Part shown: piece after piece, positions 5,388-13,744 of the stretch
Numbering within the stretch: position 1 is the first letter of the stretch
Layout of the letters: the number at the start of each line of letters is the position of its first letter
Assembly: GCA_900546295.1 (NCBI GenBank)
Contig: URCK01000044.1
Span: 1-13,978 of the forward strand
DNA from: an uncultured Eubacteriales bacterium
Lineage (GTDB): Bacteria > Bacillota > Clostridia > Oscillospirales > Oscillospiraceae
Direction of reading: 5' to 3'
Length of the DNA stretch: 13,978 bases
Translations under genes and position numbers: made by a program
Notes under the pieces: generated by a model
Told to the model about the DNA's origin: nothing
Seen by the model: only the letters and a program-made list of their open reading frames with translations
Database searches by the model: none

Positions 5388-6035
5388 ATGGAGCATTTGG
5401 AACGCAGCATTGCAGAGGGCTTGCTCTCCATCCGCGCGGTCTTTTTTCGCCCGGACGAGCCCTTCACCTGGGCCAGCGGCATTAAGAGCCCTGTCTACTG
5501 CGACAACCGCCTGATCCTGACCGCGCCCGAGGTGCGCACGCAGGTGGAAAGCGCGCTGTGCGAGGTCATCCGCGCAGACTATCCCGACGTGGAGGTGCTG
5601 ATGGGCACGAGCACGGCGGGCATCGCCCACGCCGCCATCGTCGGCCATATGATGGGCCTTCCCATGGGCTATGTGCGCTCTTCCGGCAAGGACCACGGCC
5701 GCCAGAACCAGATCGAGGGCCGCCTTGAGCCGGGCCAGAAGGTCGTCGTCATCGAAGACCTCATCTCCACCGGCGGCAGCGTTCTGGACGTTGTGAACGT
5801 CCTGCGCGAAGCGGGCGCGGAGGTGCTGGGCGTTGCGAGCATCTTCACCTATGGGATGCAGAAGGGCCTTGACCGCCTCGCCGCCGCCAACGTGAAGAAC
5901 CATAGCCTCACTAACTTTGACGTCATCGCCGACGTAGCGGCGAAGCAAAATTATATCCATCCCGAGGACATTGCGCGTCTCATTCAGTTCCGCAACAACC
6001 CGTCGGATGAATCTTGGATCGGAGGAAAGAACTAA
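5388..6035 (+). CDS. pyrE: Orotate phosphoribosyltransferase
   Basis: Joins orotate to PRPP to make OMP, the substrate of PyrF; normally a homodimer with a shared active site. The 215 residues show SGIKSPVYCDNR at 30-41 (orotate-binding region), GKDHGRQNQIEG at 100-111 (mobile catalytic loop with its conserved Lys) and the PRPP signature VVIEDLISTGGS at 120-131. ATG 5388 is chosen over an in-frame TTG at 5367 because AAGGAG (5371-5376) precedes it by 11 nt, while the TTG lies upstream of that site. The stop is 1 nt before pyrB. The first 12 nt of this gene (ATGGAGCATTTG) are identical to those of pyrB, probably by coincidence. Confidence 0.96.
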   Translation: MEHLERSIAEGLLSIRAVFFRPDEPFTWASGIKSPVYCDNRLILTAPEVRTQVESALCEVIRADYPDVEVLMGTSTAGIAHAAIVGHMMGLPMGYVRSSGKDHGRQNQIEGRLEPGQKVVVIEDLISTGGSVLDVVNVLREAGAEVLGVASIFTYGMQKGLDRLAAANVKNHSLTNFDVIADVAAKQNYIHPEDIARLIQFRNNPSDESWIGGKN

Positions 6036-6036
6036 C

Positions 6037-6951
6037 ATGGAGCATTTGATCGACATTTTGCAGCTGACCACCCAGGAGATCGACGATATGGTCGCCACGG
6101 CCAACGACATCATCGACCATCCCGACGCCTACGCACACAAGTGCGACGGCAAGATCCTCGCAACGCTCTTCTTTGAGCCCTCTACCCGCACGCGCCTGAG
6201 CTTTGAGTCCGCGATGCTCGGTCTCGGCGGCAAGGTGCTGGGCTTCTCGTCCGCAAGCAGCTCTTCCGCCGCCAAGGGCGAGAGCGTTTCCGACACGGTG
6301 CGCACTGTCAGCTGCTATGCTGACATCATCGCCATGCGTCACCCCAAGGAGGGCGCGCCGCTGGTCGCCTCCATGCACTCCGAGGTTCCCGTCATCAACG
6401 CCGGCGACGGCGGCCACAACCACCCCACCCAGACGCTGACCGACCTTCTCACCATCAACCGTGAAAAGGGCCGCTTCAACAACCTGACCGTGGGCTTCTG
6501 CGGCGACCTCAAGTTCGGCCGCACCGTCCACTCCCTCATCAGCGCCCTGAGCCGCTACACCGGCATCAAGATCGTTCTCATCTCCCCCGAGGAGCTCAAG
6601 CTCCCCAGCTACGTGAAGAACGAGGCGCTCAAGAAGAACAACATCCCCTACGAGCAGACGACCGACCTCGAAGCCGTCATGCCCGAGCTCGACATTCTCT
6701 ACATGACCCGCGTTCAGCGCGAGCGCTTCTTCAACGAGGAAGACTACCTCCGCCTGAAGGACAGCTACATCCTCACCCCGGAGAAGCTGCGCAACGCCAA
6801 GAAGGATCTCTGCATCCTGCACCCGCTGCCGCGCGTGAACGAGATCTCCGTTGCTGTGGACGACGATCCCCGCGCCTGCTACTTCAAGCAGGTCCGCAAC
6901 GGCCGCTTCATCCGCATGGCGCTCATCCTCAAGCTGCTTGGTATTGAATAA
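6037..6951 (+). CDS. pyrB: Aspartate carbamoyltransferase, catalytic subunit
   Basis: Committed step of pyrimidine synthesis: carbamoyl phosphate plus aspartate gives carbamoyl aspartate. The 304 residues match PyrB catalytic chains that pair with PyrI. Motifs: FEPSTRTRLSFESA at 46-59 with STRTR binding carbamoyl phosphate, the SSSSAAKGES loop with K80 reaching into the neighbouring active site, HPTQTLTDL at 129-137, GDLKFGRTVHSL in the aspartate domain, and HPLPRVNEI near the C-terminus. GGAGGAAAG (6021-6029) precedes the ATG, which is 1 nt after the pyrE stop. PyrI follows 15 nt downstream, so the enzyme is expected to be the allosteric C6R6 type. In an operon that begins with pyrC, its first-committed-step gene sits near the distal end. 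Confidence 0.97.
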   Translation: MEHLIDILQLTTQEIDDMVATANDIIDHPDAYAHKCDGKILATLFFEPSTRTRLSFESAMLGLGGKVLGFSSASSSSAAKGESVSDTVRTVSCYADIIAMRHPKEGAPLVASMHSEVPVINAGDGGHNHPTQTLTDLLTINREKGRFNNLTVGFCGDLKFGRTVHSLISALSRYTGIKIVLISPEELKLPSYVKNEALKKNNIPYEQTTDLEAVMPELDILYMTRVQRERFFNEEDYLRLKDSYILTPEKLRNAKKDLCILHPLPRVNEISVAVDDDPRACYFKQVRNGRFIRMALILKLLGIE

Positions 6952-6966
6952 GGGAGGGACTTACAC

Positions 6967-7386
6967 ATGATCATCGACGCTATTTCCAACGGTATCGTTA
7001 TCGACCACATCTCCGCCGGCAAGGCGATGGAGCTCTACAACATCCTCGGTCTTGACAAGCTCGACTGCTCTGTCGCGCTGCTCAAAAACGTTTCGAGCGG
7101 CAAGCTCGGCCGCAAGGACATCATCAAGATCGACCAGGTGCTCGACCTTGACTGGGACGTCATCGGCTATGTCGATCCCGGCATCACCGTCAACATCATC
7201 AAGGACGGCAAGCGCATCGAAAAGCGCCAGCTCAAGCTGCCCGAGCGCATCACCAACGTCATCCGCTGCAAGAACCCCCGCTGCATCACCTCTGTTGAGC
7301 AGGAGCTGCCGCAGGTCTTCACGCTGACCGAAGAGAGCACGCGCACCTATCGCTGCCTGTACTGCGAGACCAAGGCCGAAAACTAA
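6967..7386 (+). CDS. pyrI: Aspartate carbamoyltransferase, regulatory subunit
   Basis: Regulatory chain that binds nucleotide effectors and holds PyrB trimers together through a zinc domain. Residues 1-95 form the allosteric domain (ISNGIVIDHISAGKAMEL at the N-terminus is typical). The zinc domain has four cysteines, C101 and C106 (RCKNPRC) and C130 and C133 (CLYC). The 139 residues are slightly shorter than E. coli PyrI (153). GGGAGGG (6952-6958) lies 8 nt before the ATG. Last gene of the operon, ending 8 nt before the terminator stem. Its presence implies nucleotide feedback at the enzyme level, which matters because no transcriptional attenuator is visible upstream of pyrC. Confidence 0.96.
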   Translation: MIIDAISNGIVIDHISAGKAMELYNILGLDKLDCSVALLKNVSSGKLGRKDIIKIDQVLDLDWDVIGYVDPGITVNIIKDGKRIEKRQLKLPERITNVIRCKNPRCITSVEQELPQVFTLTEESTRTYRCLYCETKAEN

Positions 7387-7394
7387 AAAAGCCC

Positions 7395-7431
7395 AAAAAA
7401 GAGGGAACCTTTTTAGGTTCCCTCTTTTTTT
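7395..7431. terminator. Bidirectional intrinsic terminator between convergent operons
   Basis: GAGGGAACCT (7401-7410) pairs with AGGTTCCCTC (7415-7424) around a TTTT loop. The stem is extended by A6 (7395-7400) facing T7 (7425-7431). It therefore ends the pyr operon on the plus strand and the V-ATPase operon on the minus strand, where the A-tract reads as T6. Only 8 nt separate it from the pyrI stop and 7 nt from the subunit D stop. Confidence 0.95.
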
Positions 7432-7438
7432 GCACCTC

Positions 7439-8125
7439 TCACACAAGGCCCGTTCCGGCGGCCGCGTCGGTCTGGCGGCGCTCCTCGATGGCCTCTTGCA
7501 GGATCATATCCTTGACCTTCATGAGGCGGATGGTGTTGGCGCGCTCGTTTTCGTCGAGCTTCATCGTGATATACTTGATGCTCTGCTGCATCTGCGGGAT
7601 CTTGACGTACTCAAGCGCGTTGACGCGCCGTCTTGTGCGTTCGATCTCGGCAGCGAGCAGCTGCGTCGCCTTCTCGACCTCGGCAAGGCGCAGAAGGTCG
7701 GGCAGGATGTCGCCCAGCTCGCGCACGGCGTCGTCGAGCTCGCCGCTCGTCTGGGCGAAGCCGTAGGGGTAGATATCCCCGCCGTCCTCGCTCGCGAGCT
7801 TGAATTCATAGCGCGGCACCTCGACGCTCATCACGTTTTCGCTGCTCATTTCGAGCGAAACGCTCTGGCGCGGGCACAGCAGCGCCTGCTCGAGCATCTC
7901 CGGCGACATCAGCGCGCTCGCCACGGTAAAGGAGCCGTAAGCCCGTGTAATGGCCTGCTCCACCTTCTCGCGCAGCGCGCGATCCTCGCGCACAACGTCC
8001 ATGAACTGCTTCATCAGCTCGTCGCGCTTGTCCTTGAGGAGCTTGTGCCCACGCTGGGCGGTGCGCAGACGCGCCTTGAGGCGCGTGAGCTCCATGCGGG
8101 TGGGATTGACAGTGGTCGTAGGCAC
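7439..8125 (-). CDS. ntpD: V-type ATPase subunit D (central rotor shaft)
   Basis: Coiled-coil shaft that turns inside the A3B3 head and couples it to the membrane ring through subunit F. The 228 residues match the family. The N-terminal NPTRMELTRLKARLRTAQRG (residues 7-26) is the hallmark, followed by a long helix; a second long helix occupies about residues 135-200 and pairs with it. The C-terminal tail is variable, as usual. The start is GTG at 8125, preceded by GGGGGGAG with a 4-nt gap; MPTTTVNPTR is the natural beginning, and the next ATG (codon 11) would cut the hallmark helix. Last gene of the operon, 12 nt after subunit B and just upstream of the shared terminator. No ntpH or ntpJ follows. 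Confidence 0.95.
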   Translation of the reverse strand: MPTTTVNPTRMELTRLKARLRTAQRGHKLLKDKRDELMKQFMDVVREDRALREKVEQAITRAYGSFTVASALMSPEMLEQALLCPRQSVSLEMSSENVMSVEVPRYEFKLASEDGGDIYPYGFAQTSGELDDAVRELGDILPDLLRLAEVEKATQLLAAEIERTRRRVNALEYVKIPQMQQSIKYITMKLDENERANTIRLMKVKDMILQEAIEERRQTDAAAGTGLV

Positions 8126-8137
8126 GTTTCTCCCCCC

Positions 8138-9514
8138 TTACTCGTCTTTTTTGAGGTATTTGTCGATATATTCCGGCTTGATGCGCTTGAGCTCGCTGCG
8201 CGGCAGGATGGATAAAAGCTCCCATCCGAGGTCGAGCGTCTGCTCGATGGAGCGGTTCTCGTCGCTCCCCTGCGCAACGTAGCGCTTTTCAAACTCGTCG
8301 GCAAACCTGGCGTAGAGAAGGTCGGTCGGGCTGAGCGCCGCTTCGCCGAGGATGGACATGAGTTCCTTGTTCTCCTTACCGGTCGCGTAGGCGGCAAAGA
8401 GCTGGTTCATCGTGCCGGAGTGATCCTCGCGCGTCTTGCCCGCGCCGATGCCCTTGTCCTTGAGTCGGGAAAGGCTCGGCAGCACGTCCACCGGCGGGTT
8501 GATGCCGCGGCGGTACAGCTCGCGCGAGAGGATGATCTGCCCCTCGGTGATATAGCCCGTGAGGTCGGGGATGGGGTGGGTCTTGTCGTCCTCGGGCATC
8601 GTAAGAATGGGGATCATCGTGATCGAGCCGTCCTTGCCGACCTGACGGCCCGCGCGCTCGTACATCGTCGCAAGGTCGGTGTAGAGGTAGCCGGGATAAC
8701 CGCGGCGGCCGGGGACTTCCTTCTTCGCCGCGCTGATCTCGCGCAGGGCTTCTGCGTAGTTCGTGATATCCGTGAGGATGACGAGCACGTGCATCCCGCA
8801 GTCGAAAGCGAGATACTCCGCGGCCGTGAGCGCCATGCGCGGCGTCGCGATACGCTCAACGGCGGGGTCGTTGGCAAGGTTTGTAAAGAGCACCGTGCGG
8901 TCGATGGCGCCGGTGCGCTTGAATTCGTTGACGAAGTACTCAGACTCTTCAAACGTGATGCCGATGGCGGCGAACACAACGGCAAAGTTGCTCTCGCCGT
9001 CCAGCACCTTCGCCTGACGCGCGATCTGCGCGGCAAGCTGCGCGTGCGGCAGGCCTGAGCCGGAGAAAATGGGCAGTTTCTGCCCGCGCACGAGGGTATT
9101 GAGGCCGTCGATGGTGGAAATGCCGGTCTGGATGAACTCGTTGGGGTAGTTGCGCGCCGCGGGGTTCATCGCAAGGCCATTGATGTCGCGGTGCTCGTCG
9201 GCGATGATGGCGGGGCCGCCGTCGATGGGCTGACCCATACCGTTGAAGACGCGGCCCAGCATATCGCGCGACACGGCGAGCTGGAGCGGGTGGCCCAGAA
9301 AGCGGATGCGCGAGTCGGCAAGGTTGATGCCGGCGGAGGATTCAAAAAGCTGCACGACCGCGCGGTCGCCGTTGACCTCAAGCACTTTGCAGCGGCGCGT
9401 GCTGCCGTCGGAGAGGACGATCTCCGCCAGTTCGTCATACGTGACGCCCTGCACATGGTCCACGACCATCAGAGGGCCGGAAATTTCGCGGATGGTCTTA
9501 TATTCACGGATCAT
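8138..9514 (-). CDS. ntpB: V-type ATPase subunit B (non-catalytic)
   Basis: Forms the A3B3 hexamer with subunit A at alternating positions and contributes to the nucleotide sites at the interfaces. The 458 residues match the family. The P-loop position reads FSGSGLPHAQLAAQIARQ, lacking the GKT of a true Walker A, as expected for B. Other landmarks: NPAARNYPNEFIQTGISTIDGLNTLVRGQKLPIFSG, ILTDITNYAEALREIS, and PSLSRLKDKGIGAGKTREDH, whose SRL arginine is the finger reaching into the A site. The ATG overlaps the stop of subunit A by 4 nt (ATGA), indicating translational coupling that would help equal A:B output. Confidence 0.97.
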   Translation of the reverse strand: MIREYKTIREISGPLMVVDHVQGVTYDELAEIVLSDGSTRRCKVLEVNGDRAVVQLFESSAGINLADSRIRFLGHPLQLAVSRDMLGRVFNGMGQPIDGGPAIIADEHRDINGLAMNPAARNYPNEFIQTGISTIDGLNTLVRGQKLPIFSGSGLPHAQLAAQIARQAKVLDGESNFAVVFAAIGITFEESEYFVNEFKRTGAIDRTVLFTNLANDPAVERIATPRMALTAAEYLAFDCGMHVLVILTDITNYAEALREISAAKKEVPGRRGYPGYLYTDLATMYERAGRQVGKDGSITMIPILTMPEDDKTHPIPDLTGYITEGQIILSRELYRRGINPPVDVLPSLSRLKDKGIGAGKTREDHSGTMNQLFAAYATGKENKELMSILGEAALSPTDLLYARFADEFEKRYVAQGSDENRSIEQTLDLGWELLSILPRSELKRIKPEYIDKYLKKDE

Positions 9515-11283
9515 TCTTCCTTCTCTCCCTTCTCAGCGATCGCGGCAAGCTGCTCCTCCATCTCCACGAGCAGGTTCGCGTAAGCGTCCTTATACTGATC
9601 GGCGGGAACGCCCTTGGCGCGGCCGATCTTCTCGCGCGCGGGGATGGCAAACATCTCGGCAAGGTCGCCGCCGCGCTCCGCCGCGCCGCGGCAGTGCGTG
9701 TCGTACTGGCGGATGAGCGAGAGCATACGCGCCTGTCGGTCGTACTCGGAATAGGCGTCGTTGTCGGCAAAGGAATTCTGCTGCAAAAAGTCCTCGCGGA
9801 TCATACGCGCGACCTCAAGGGTGATCTGGTCCTTCGCGCTGAGCGAATCCTTGCCGACGAGCTGCACGATCTCGTTGAGACTCGACTCCTCCTGTAACAT
9901 CGCCATCGCCCACTCGCGGTTTTCAAGGAACTCATGGCCCAGATGCTCGCTGTACCACGGGCGCAGAGAGTCCAGATAGAGCGAGTACGAGTTGAGCCAG
10001 TTGATGGCCGGGAAGTGACGGCGGTAGGCAAGGGACGAATCCAGCGCCCAGAAGACCTTGACGATACGCATCGTCGCCTGCGAGACAGGCTCGGAAAGGT
10101 CGCCGCCCGGAGGCGAGACCGCGCCGACGGCGGTGAGGCTTCCCTGCCGCTCGTCGCTGCCGAGACACTCGACCACGCCCGCGCGCTCGTAGAACTGCGC
10201 AAGGCGTGAGGAAAGGTAGGCGGGGTAGCCCTCTTCGCCGGGCATCTCTTCCAAACGGCCCGACATTTCGCGCAGCGCCTCCGCCCAGCGGGAGGTTGAG
10301 TCCGCGATGACCGCGACGGCATAGCCCATGTCGCGGAAGTATTCGGCGATGGTGATGCCGGTGTAGATGCTCGCCTCACGCGCCGCGACCGGCATATCCG
10401 AGGTGTTGGCGATGAGCACCGTGCGCTTCATCAGGCTCTCGCCCGTGCGCGGGTCGATGAGCTCCGGGAACTCGCGCAGCACGTCGGTCATCTCGTTGCC
10501 GCGCTCGCCGCAGCCGATGTAAACGACGAGGTCCACGTCCGCCCACTTGGCAAGCGCGTGCTGCATGACGGTCTTTCCGCTGCCGAACGGCCCCGGAATG
10601 GCTGCCGTGCCGCCCTTGGCGACCGGGAAGAAGGTATCCACGATGCGCTGGCCGGACTGGAGCGGCGTGACGGGCGGGTATTTCTTCATGTAGGGCCGTC
10701 CCACGCGCACGGGCCACTTCTGGAGCATCGTGAGCTCCTTCGTCTCGCCCTTGTCGGTCTCAATAACAGCGACGACGTCCTCCACAGTGAAGCTGCCGGA
10801 CTTGATCTCCTTCACAGTGCCGCTCATCTTGGGCGGCATCATGATCTTGTGCAGGATCGACGGCGTCTCCTGCACCGTGCCGAGCACGTCGCCGCCGATG
10901 AGGCGGTCGCCCGCCTTGGCGACGGCGGTGAAGTCCCACTTCTTCTCGCGGTCGAGCGCGGGGACCTCTTCGCCGCGCGGCAGGAAGTTGCCGCCGGTCT
11001 TTCGGCGGATGACCTCCAGCGGGCGCTGGATGCCGTCGTAAATGTTCTCAATGAGGCCGGGGCCGAGCTCAACGGAGAGCGGCGAGCCGGTCGTCACGAC
11101 CTCCGCGCCCGGGCCGAGGCCCGAGGTCTCCTCGTAGACCTGAATGGCGGCGGAATCGCCGCTCATCGTCAGGATCTCGCCGATGAGGTGCTGCTCGCCC
11201 ACGCGGACCACGTCTGCCATATTCGCTTCCGAAAGTCCCGAGGCGACGACCAGCGGGCCGGAGACTTTAACGATCTTTCCCAT
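9511..11283 (-). CDS. ntpA: V-type ATPase subunit A (catalytic)
   Basis: Catalytic ATP-hydrolysing subunit. The 590 residues are typical for NtpA. An N-terminal beta-barrel (1-70) is followed by the bulge domain characteristic of V/A-type A subunits (about 110-190). Walker A is GPFGSGKT at 231-238 (K237, T238), and the catalytic GER lies at 259-261 (E260). VAVIADSTSRWAEALREMSGRLEEMPGEEGYPAYL is the conserved Walker B/downstream region, and VSQATMRIVKVFWALD follows the PPGGD motif. The ATG at 11283 follows AAGGAG (11299-11294) by 10 nt and lies 17 nt after subunit F. Adjacent F, B and D genes confirm V-type rather than F-type. Confidence 0.98.
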   Translation of the reverse strand: MGKIVKVSGPLVVASGLSEANMADVVRVGEQHLIGEILTMSGDSAAIQVYEETSGLGPGAEVVTTGSPLSVELGPGLIENIYDGIQRPLEVIRRKTGGNFLPRGEEVPALDREKKWDFTAVAKAGDRLIGGDVLGTVQETPSILHKIMMPPKMSGTVKEIKSGSFTVEDVVAVIETDKGETKELTMLQKWPVRVGRPYMKKYPPVTPLQSGQRIVDTFFPVAKGGTAAIPGPFGSGKTVMQHALAKWADVDLVVYIGCGERGNEMTDVLREFPELIDPRTGESLMKRTVLIANTSDMPVAAREASIYTGITIAEYFRDMGYAVAVIADSTSRWAEALREMSGRLEEMPGEEGYPAYLSSRLAQFYERAGVVECLGSDERQGSLTAVGAVSPPGGDLSEPVSQATMRIVKVFWALDSSLAYRRHFPAINWLNSYSLYLDSLRPWYSEHLGHEFLENREWAMAMLQEESSLNEIVQLVGKDSLSAKDQITLEVARMIREDFLQQNSFADNDAYSEYDRQARMLSLIRQYDTHCRGAAERGGDLAEMFAIPAREKIGRAKGVPADQYKDAYANLLVEMEEQLAAIAEKGEKEE

Positions 11284-11300
11284 AAGGTTTTCGCTCCTTT

Positions 11301-11609
11301 TTACAAAATGTCCGCGCCGACGGCCTTTTCCGTGGCCGTGCGAACGCCCGCCATACCGATGCCGAGGCTCCCTTCCCTGCCGGGGATGAGGATGATCGCG
11401 GGGGATAAGTCCTCGCGCCGCCGCTCGATCTCTGCGGGGATCTGCGCGGCCAGATATTCGGTGAGGTAAATGATGGCGTAGTTTTCCTTCGCCATGCGGT
11501 GGATGGCCGCCTTTGCCTGCTCGCCGTTCTCGGCGATGCAGGTCTCAAGGCCGAGGGCACGGAAGCCGAGCACGCTGTCGCGCCCGCCGATCACTGCGAT
11601 CTTGTTCAT
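11301..11609 (-). CDS. ntpG: V-type ATPase subunit F (NtpG in E. hirae naming)
   Basis: Small central-stalk protein that binds subunit D. The 102 residues match the family size, with a Rossmann-like fold. The start MNKIAVIGGRDSVLGFRALGLE is highly typical, followed by YAIIYLTEYLA and AIILIPGREGSLGIGM, the conserved loop region. The ATG follows AAGGAGGG with a 6-nt gap and lies 12 nt after the subunit C stop. The gene name differs between schemes (subunit F; ntpG in Enterococcus hirae; atpF in archaea), so the product name is more reliable than the symbol. Confidence 0.93.
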   Translation of the reverse strand: MNKIAVIGGRDSVLGFRALGLETCIAENGEQAKAAIHRMAKENYAIIYLTEYLAAQIPAEIERRREDLSPAIILIPGREGSLGIGMAGVRTATEKAVGADIL

Positions 11610-11621
11610 CTGCCGCCCTCC

Positions 11622-12596
11622 TTACAAATAACTCAAGCGCAGGCGCGCGCGAATGTCCTCCGCGCTCAGCCCCGCGAGTTTTCCGGATAAAATGGTGCGC
11701 ACGGCGGTGAATTCCGCCTCCTTCGCGCTCAGGTATCCCACGATGACCTCGGGCCCGAAGGCCGTTCTGCGCGCGCGCTGCAAATACTGCATGAGCGCAT
11801 CGTCGCACGCGCGCTCAAAAGCCGTGAGGCTGCCGCTCGTGAGCGAGGCGGCAAGCTCGCCCGCCGCCGAAAGCGCGCTGCCGCGCGTGAGCTCTGCAAG
11901 GCGGTCGCCACGCGCGGTCTTGAGCTGCTCTGCCGGGATATGTCCTCCCGGCAGCAGCGCCGCGGATAAAAGCTCCGCCGAGGCGCCCATGCGCTGCGCG
12001 CGCACGAGCGTGCGCAGATCGATCGCGTCGATCTGCAAAGCGACATAGCCGATGAGAAAGTCATTTCCCGTCGCCCCGGCGAGCTCACTCATCTCCTCAA
12101 AGCAGGCCCGATCCAGCGTCAGCTCCGCCCGGCGGATATCACCGCCCTCGGCCTCCTTCTCCGCCTGCGCCATCGCGCGTCCCATGCGGGAAGAGAGCAT
12201 CCCCCGCTCGCCGCGAAGGAGCGCCGACGCGTCATACCGCCCGCAATCGATGACAAGGCGCGAGACATCCTCGCCCGTGAGCTTTGCCTTCAGGGCAAGC
12301 TTTGCGTTGTGGTAGTCGTACTTGAGCTGAAAAAGCTCGACGATACGCTTGTCCGGCGCGAGCACCGCGACCTCGCGGTAGAGCTCCGCGCGCGAAAGCG
12401 CGAGCAGCTTTTCCACCTCCTCGAGCGTGCAGTGCTCTAAGGGCGGATAACCACACTCAATGAGTATCTTGCAGCTCTCCTCCGCGGTGGGCGCTTCGAG
12501 CATCCGCTCGGAGAGCGCCTGTGTCAAAAGGTGCGCTTCGCGCGCGTGCAGCGCCGCAGAGACCGCTGCATAATTCGTATCCCGATACTGCTGCAC
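11622..12596 (-). CDS. ntpC: V-type ATPase subunit C (rotor-ring adaptor)
   Basis: Funnel-shaped all-helical subunit (equivalent to eukaryotic d) that docks the central stalk on the K ring. The 324 residues are close to the usual 325-335. The N-terminal DTNYAAVSAALHAREAHLLT is typical, FQLKYDYHNAKLALKAK is the best-conserved segment, and GNDFLIGYVALQIDAIDLRTLVRAQRMG is the repeated-helix motif. The C-terminal region includes FGPEVIVGYLSAKEAEFTAVRTILSGKLAGL. The start is GTG at 12596, preceded by GGGAGGGGAG with a 5-nt gap and 15 nt after the stop of subunit E. The sequence is diverged from model proteins, but position in the operon and these motifs make the call secure. Confidence 0.94.
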   Translation of the reverse strand: MQQYRDTNYAAVSAALHAREAHLLTQALSERMLEAPTAEESCKILIECGYPPLEHCTLEEVEKLLALSRAELYREVAVLAPDKRIVELFQLKYDYHNAKLALKAKLTGEDVSRLVIDCGRYDASALLRGERGMLSSRMGRAMAQAEKEAEGGDIRRAELTLDRACFEEMSELAGATGNDFLIGYVALQIDAIDLRTLVRAQRMGASAELLSAALLPGGHIPAEQLKTARGDRLAELTRGSALSAAGELAASLTSGSLTAFERACDDALMQYLQRARRTAFGPEVIVGYLSAKEAEFTAVRTILSGKLAGLSAEDIRARLRLSYL

Positions 12597-12611
12597 CGCT
12601 TCTCCCCTCCC

Positions 12612-13199
12612 CTACTGTGCAAAGAGGAGCTCGGCCGCGCCGCGCTCGGTCCTCTCGCGCGAGAGCGCGAGCAGCGTTTCAAACGAGCAGTTCACGTCGC
12701 ACTCCCGGCTTGAGAGCAGGAAGCCCGCGCTTATGTCCGCACTTTCGGGCACGAGCGTGAGACTCGTGCCGAGCTCCTGGTTCGCGCGCTCGGCGAGCGC
12801 CTGCCCGATCTCCTCGCGGTCCTTTTTAGAAAGGACGATCTCCTCTTTTCCCGTGCTCACAGCGCGCTTTAAAAGGTGTACCAGAAGGTCAAGGTACTGC
12901 TCTTTCGGCATTTCGCAAAGCTGCGCGAGCGCACGCTCGTAAGCCTCTTTCAGCACTTCCTGCTGCGCAGAAAGCGTAAGCTTTCTCGTCTCCATTTCAG
13001 CAGCCGAGCAAAGGCGCTCATAGCGCTCCTGCGCCGCCTGATCGGACCGCTGCGCCGCCGCGGCGCGGTCCTGTTCTATGCGTGCCTGACAAGCCTGCCG
13101 CAGTTCGGCAAGCTGGCGCTCGGTCTGCTCCTCCAATTCCTTGAGCGAGCGGGCCGCGTCCGCCTCCATGCGCGCGGTGATCTTTTCCATTCCGTTCAT
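12612..13199 (-). CDS. ntpE: V-type ATPase subunit E (peripheral stalk)
   Basis: Peripheral stator subunit linking the A3B3 head to subunit I. The 195 residues match the family (about 190-200). The first 90 residues are a charged, Gln/Glu/Ala/Arg-rich coiled coil with no hydrophobic segment, followed by a globular C-terminal domain ending in SAGFLLSSRECDVNCSFETLL and an REXXE-like helix, typical of vATP-synt_E. The ATG at 13199 has only a modest ribosome site (AAAGGCGG); an alternative ATG lies three codons in. It lies 29 nt after subunit K. The stalk partner, subunit G/H (NtpF), is not in the window and may lie upstream of subunit I beyond the right edge. Confidence 0.92.
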   Translation of the reverse strand: MNGMEKITARMEADAARSLKELEEQTERQLAELRQACQARIEQDRAAAAQRSDQAAQERYERLCSAAEMETRKLTLSAQQEVLKEAYERALAQLCEMPKEQYLDLLVHLLKRAVSTGKEEIVLSKKDREEIGQALAERANQELGTSLTLVPESADISAGFLLSSRECDVNCSFETLLALSRERTERGAAELLFAQ

Positions 13200-13228
13200 T
13201 GCGTTTCCGCCTTTCTGTCAGCGTAGAT

Positions 13229-13714
13229 TCAGCCGATGTTGAGCAGCATCATGATCGACGCCAGCAGCGACAGGATCGCGTAGAACTCGACCACGACGCA
13301 CAGCACCATGCCCTTCGTCCAGTGCTCGGGCTGGCGGGCAAGAATGTTGATCGAGCCTGCCGCCACGCGGCCCTGTGCGACCGCCGAAATGCCGCCGCCG
13401 ATGGCGATGGGCATACAGGCGGCAAAGTAACGAAGGCCTTCCTGAAGGGACATATCCACATATGTGCCGTTGAACACGCCCATGCGCATCAGGCACAGAA
13501 AGCCGATGACGAGACCGTACAGTCCCTGCGTGCCGGGGATGACCTGCAGGATCATCACCTTACCGAATTTGCTCGGATCCTCGCACAAAAGCCCCGTGCC
13601 GGCTTCACCGGCAAGACCCGTGCCGCGCGCGCTGCCCGCGCCGGCAAGACACACCGCAAGACCCGCGCCCAGCATACCGATGGCGCCGCCTGTCGTCAGT
13701 TGAAAAATACCCAT
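13229..13714 (-). CDS. ntpK: V-type ATPase subunit K (membrane rotor proteolipid)
   Basis: Ion-carrying ring subunit with two helical hairpins (four membrane segments, about 9-28, 52-78, 95-122 and 134-160) in 161 residues, like E. hirae NtpK (16 kDa). GEAGTGLLCEDPSKFG forms the polar loop. The ion site looks sodium-type: T62 and Q63 in PGTQGLYG, Q114 in VAQGRVAAG and E143 in VVVEFYAIL correspond to NtpK residues T64, Q65, Q110 and E139, which coordinate Na+. Y66 matches Y68. Only the second hairpin carries a carboxylate, as in NtpK. AAGGAGG lies 6 nt before the ATG. Na+ coupling is inferred from the ligands, not shown. Confidence 0.95.
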   Translation of the reverse strand: MGIFQLTTGGAIGMLGAGLAVCLAGAGSARGTGLAGEAGTGLLCEDPSKFGKVMILQVIPGTQGLYGLVIGFLCLMRMGVFNGTYVDMSLQEGLRYFAACMPIAIGGGISAVAQGRVAAGSINILARQPEHWTKGMVLCVVVEFYAILSLLASIMMLLNIG

Positions 13715-13744
13715 GATGTTCCTCCTTACGGTTTTCCCGTTATT

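Noticed and set aside
5388..6048. Identical first 12 nt of pyrE and pyrB as a possible recombination repeat
   Set aside because: The match (ATGGAGCATTTG) ends after four codons and the proteins are unrelated, so it is most likely chance or a shared initiation preference.
7430..8215. Long plus-strand open frame opposite subunit D, and similar ones opposite subunits A and B (8420-9058, 10558-11469)
   Set aside because: These are antisense shadows of well-identified V-ATPase genes, with no conserved protein sequence and no initiation signals.
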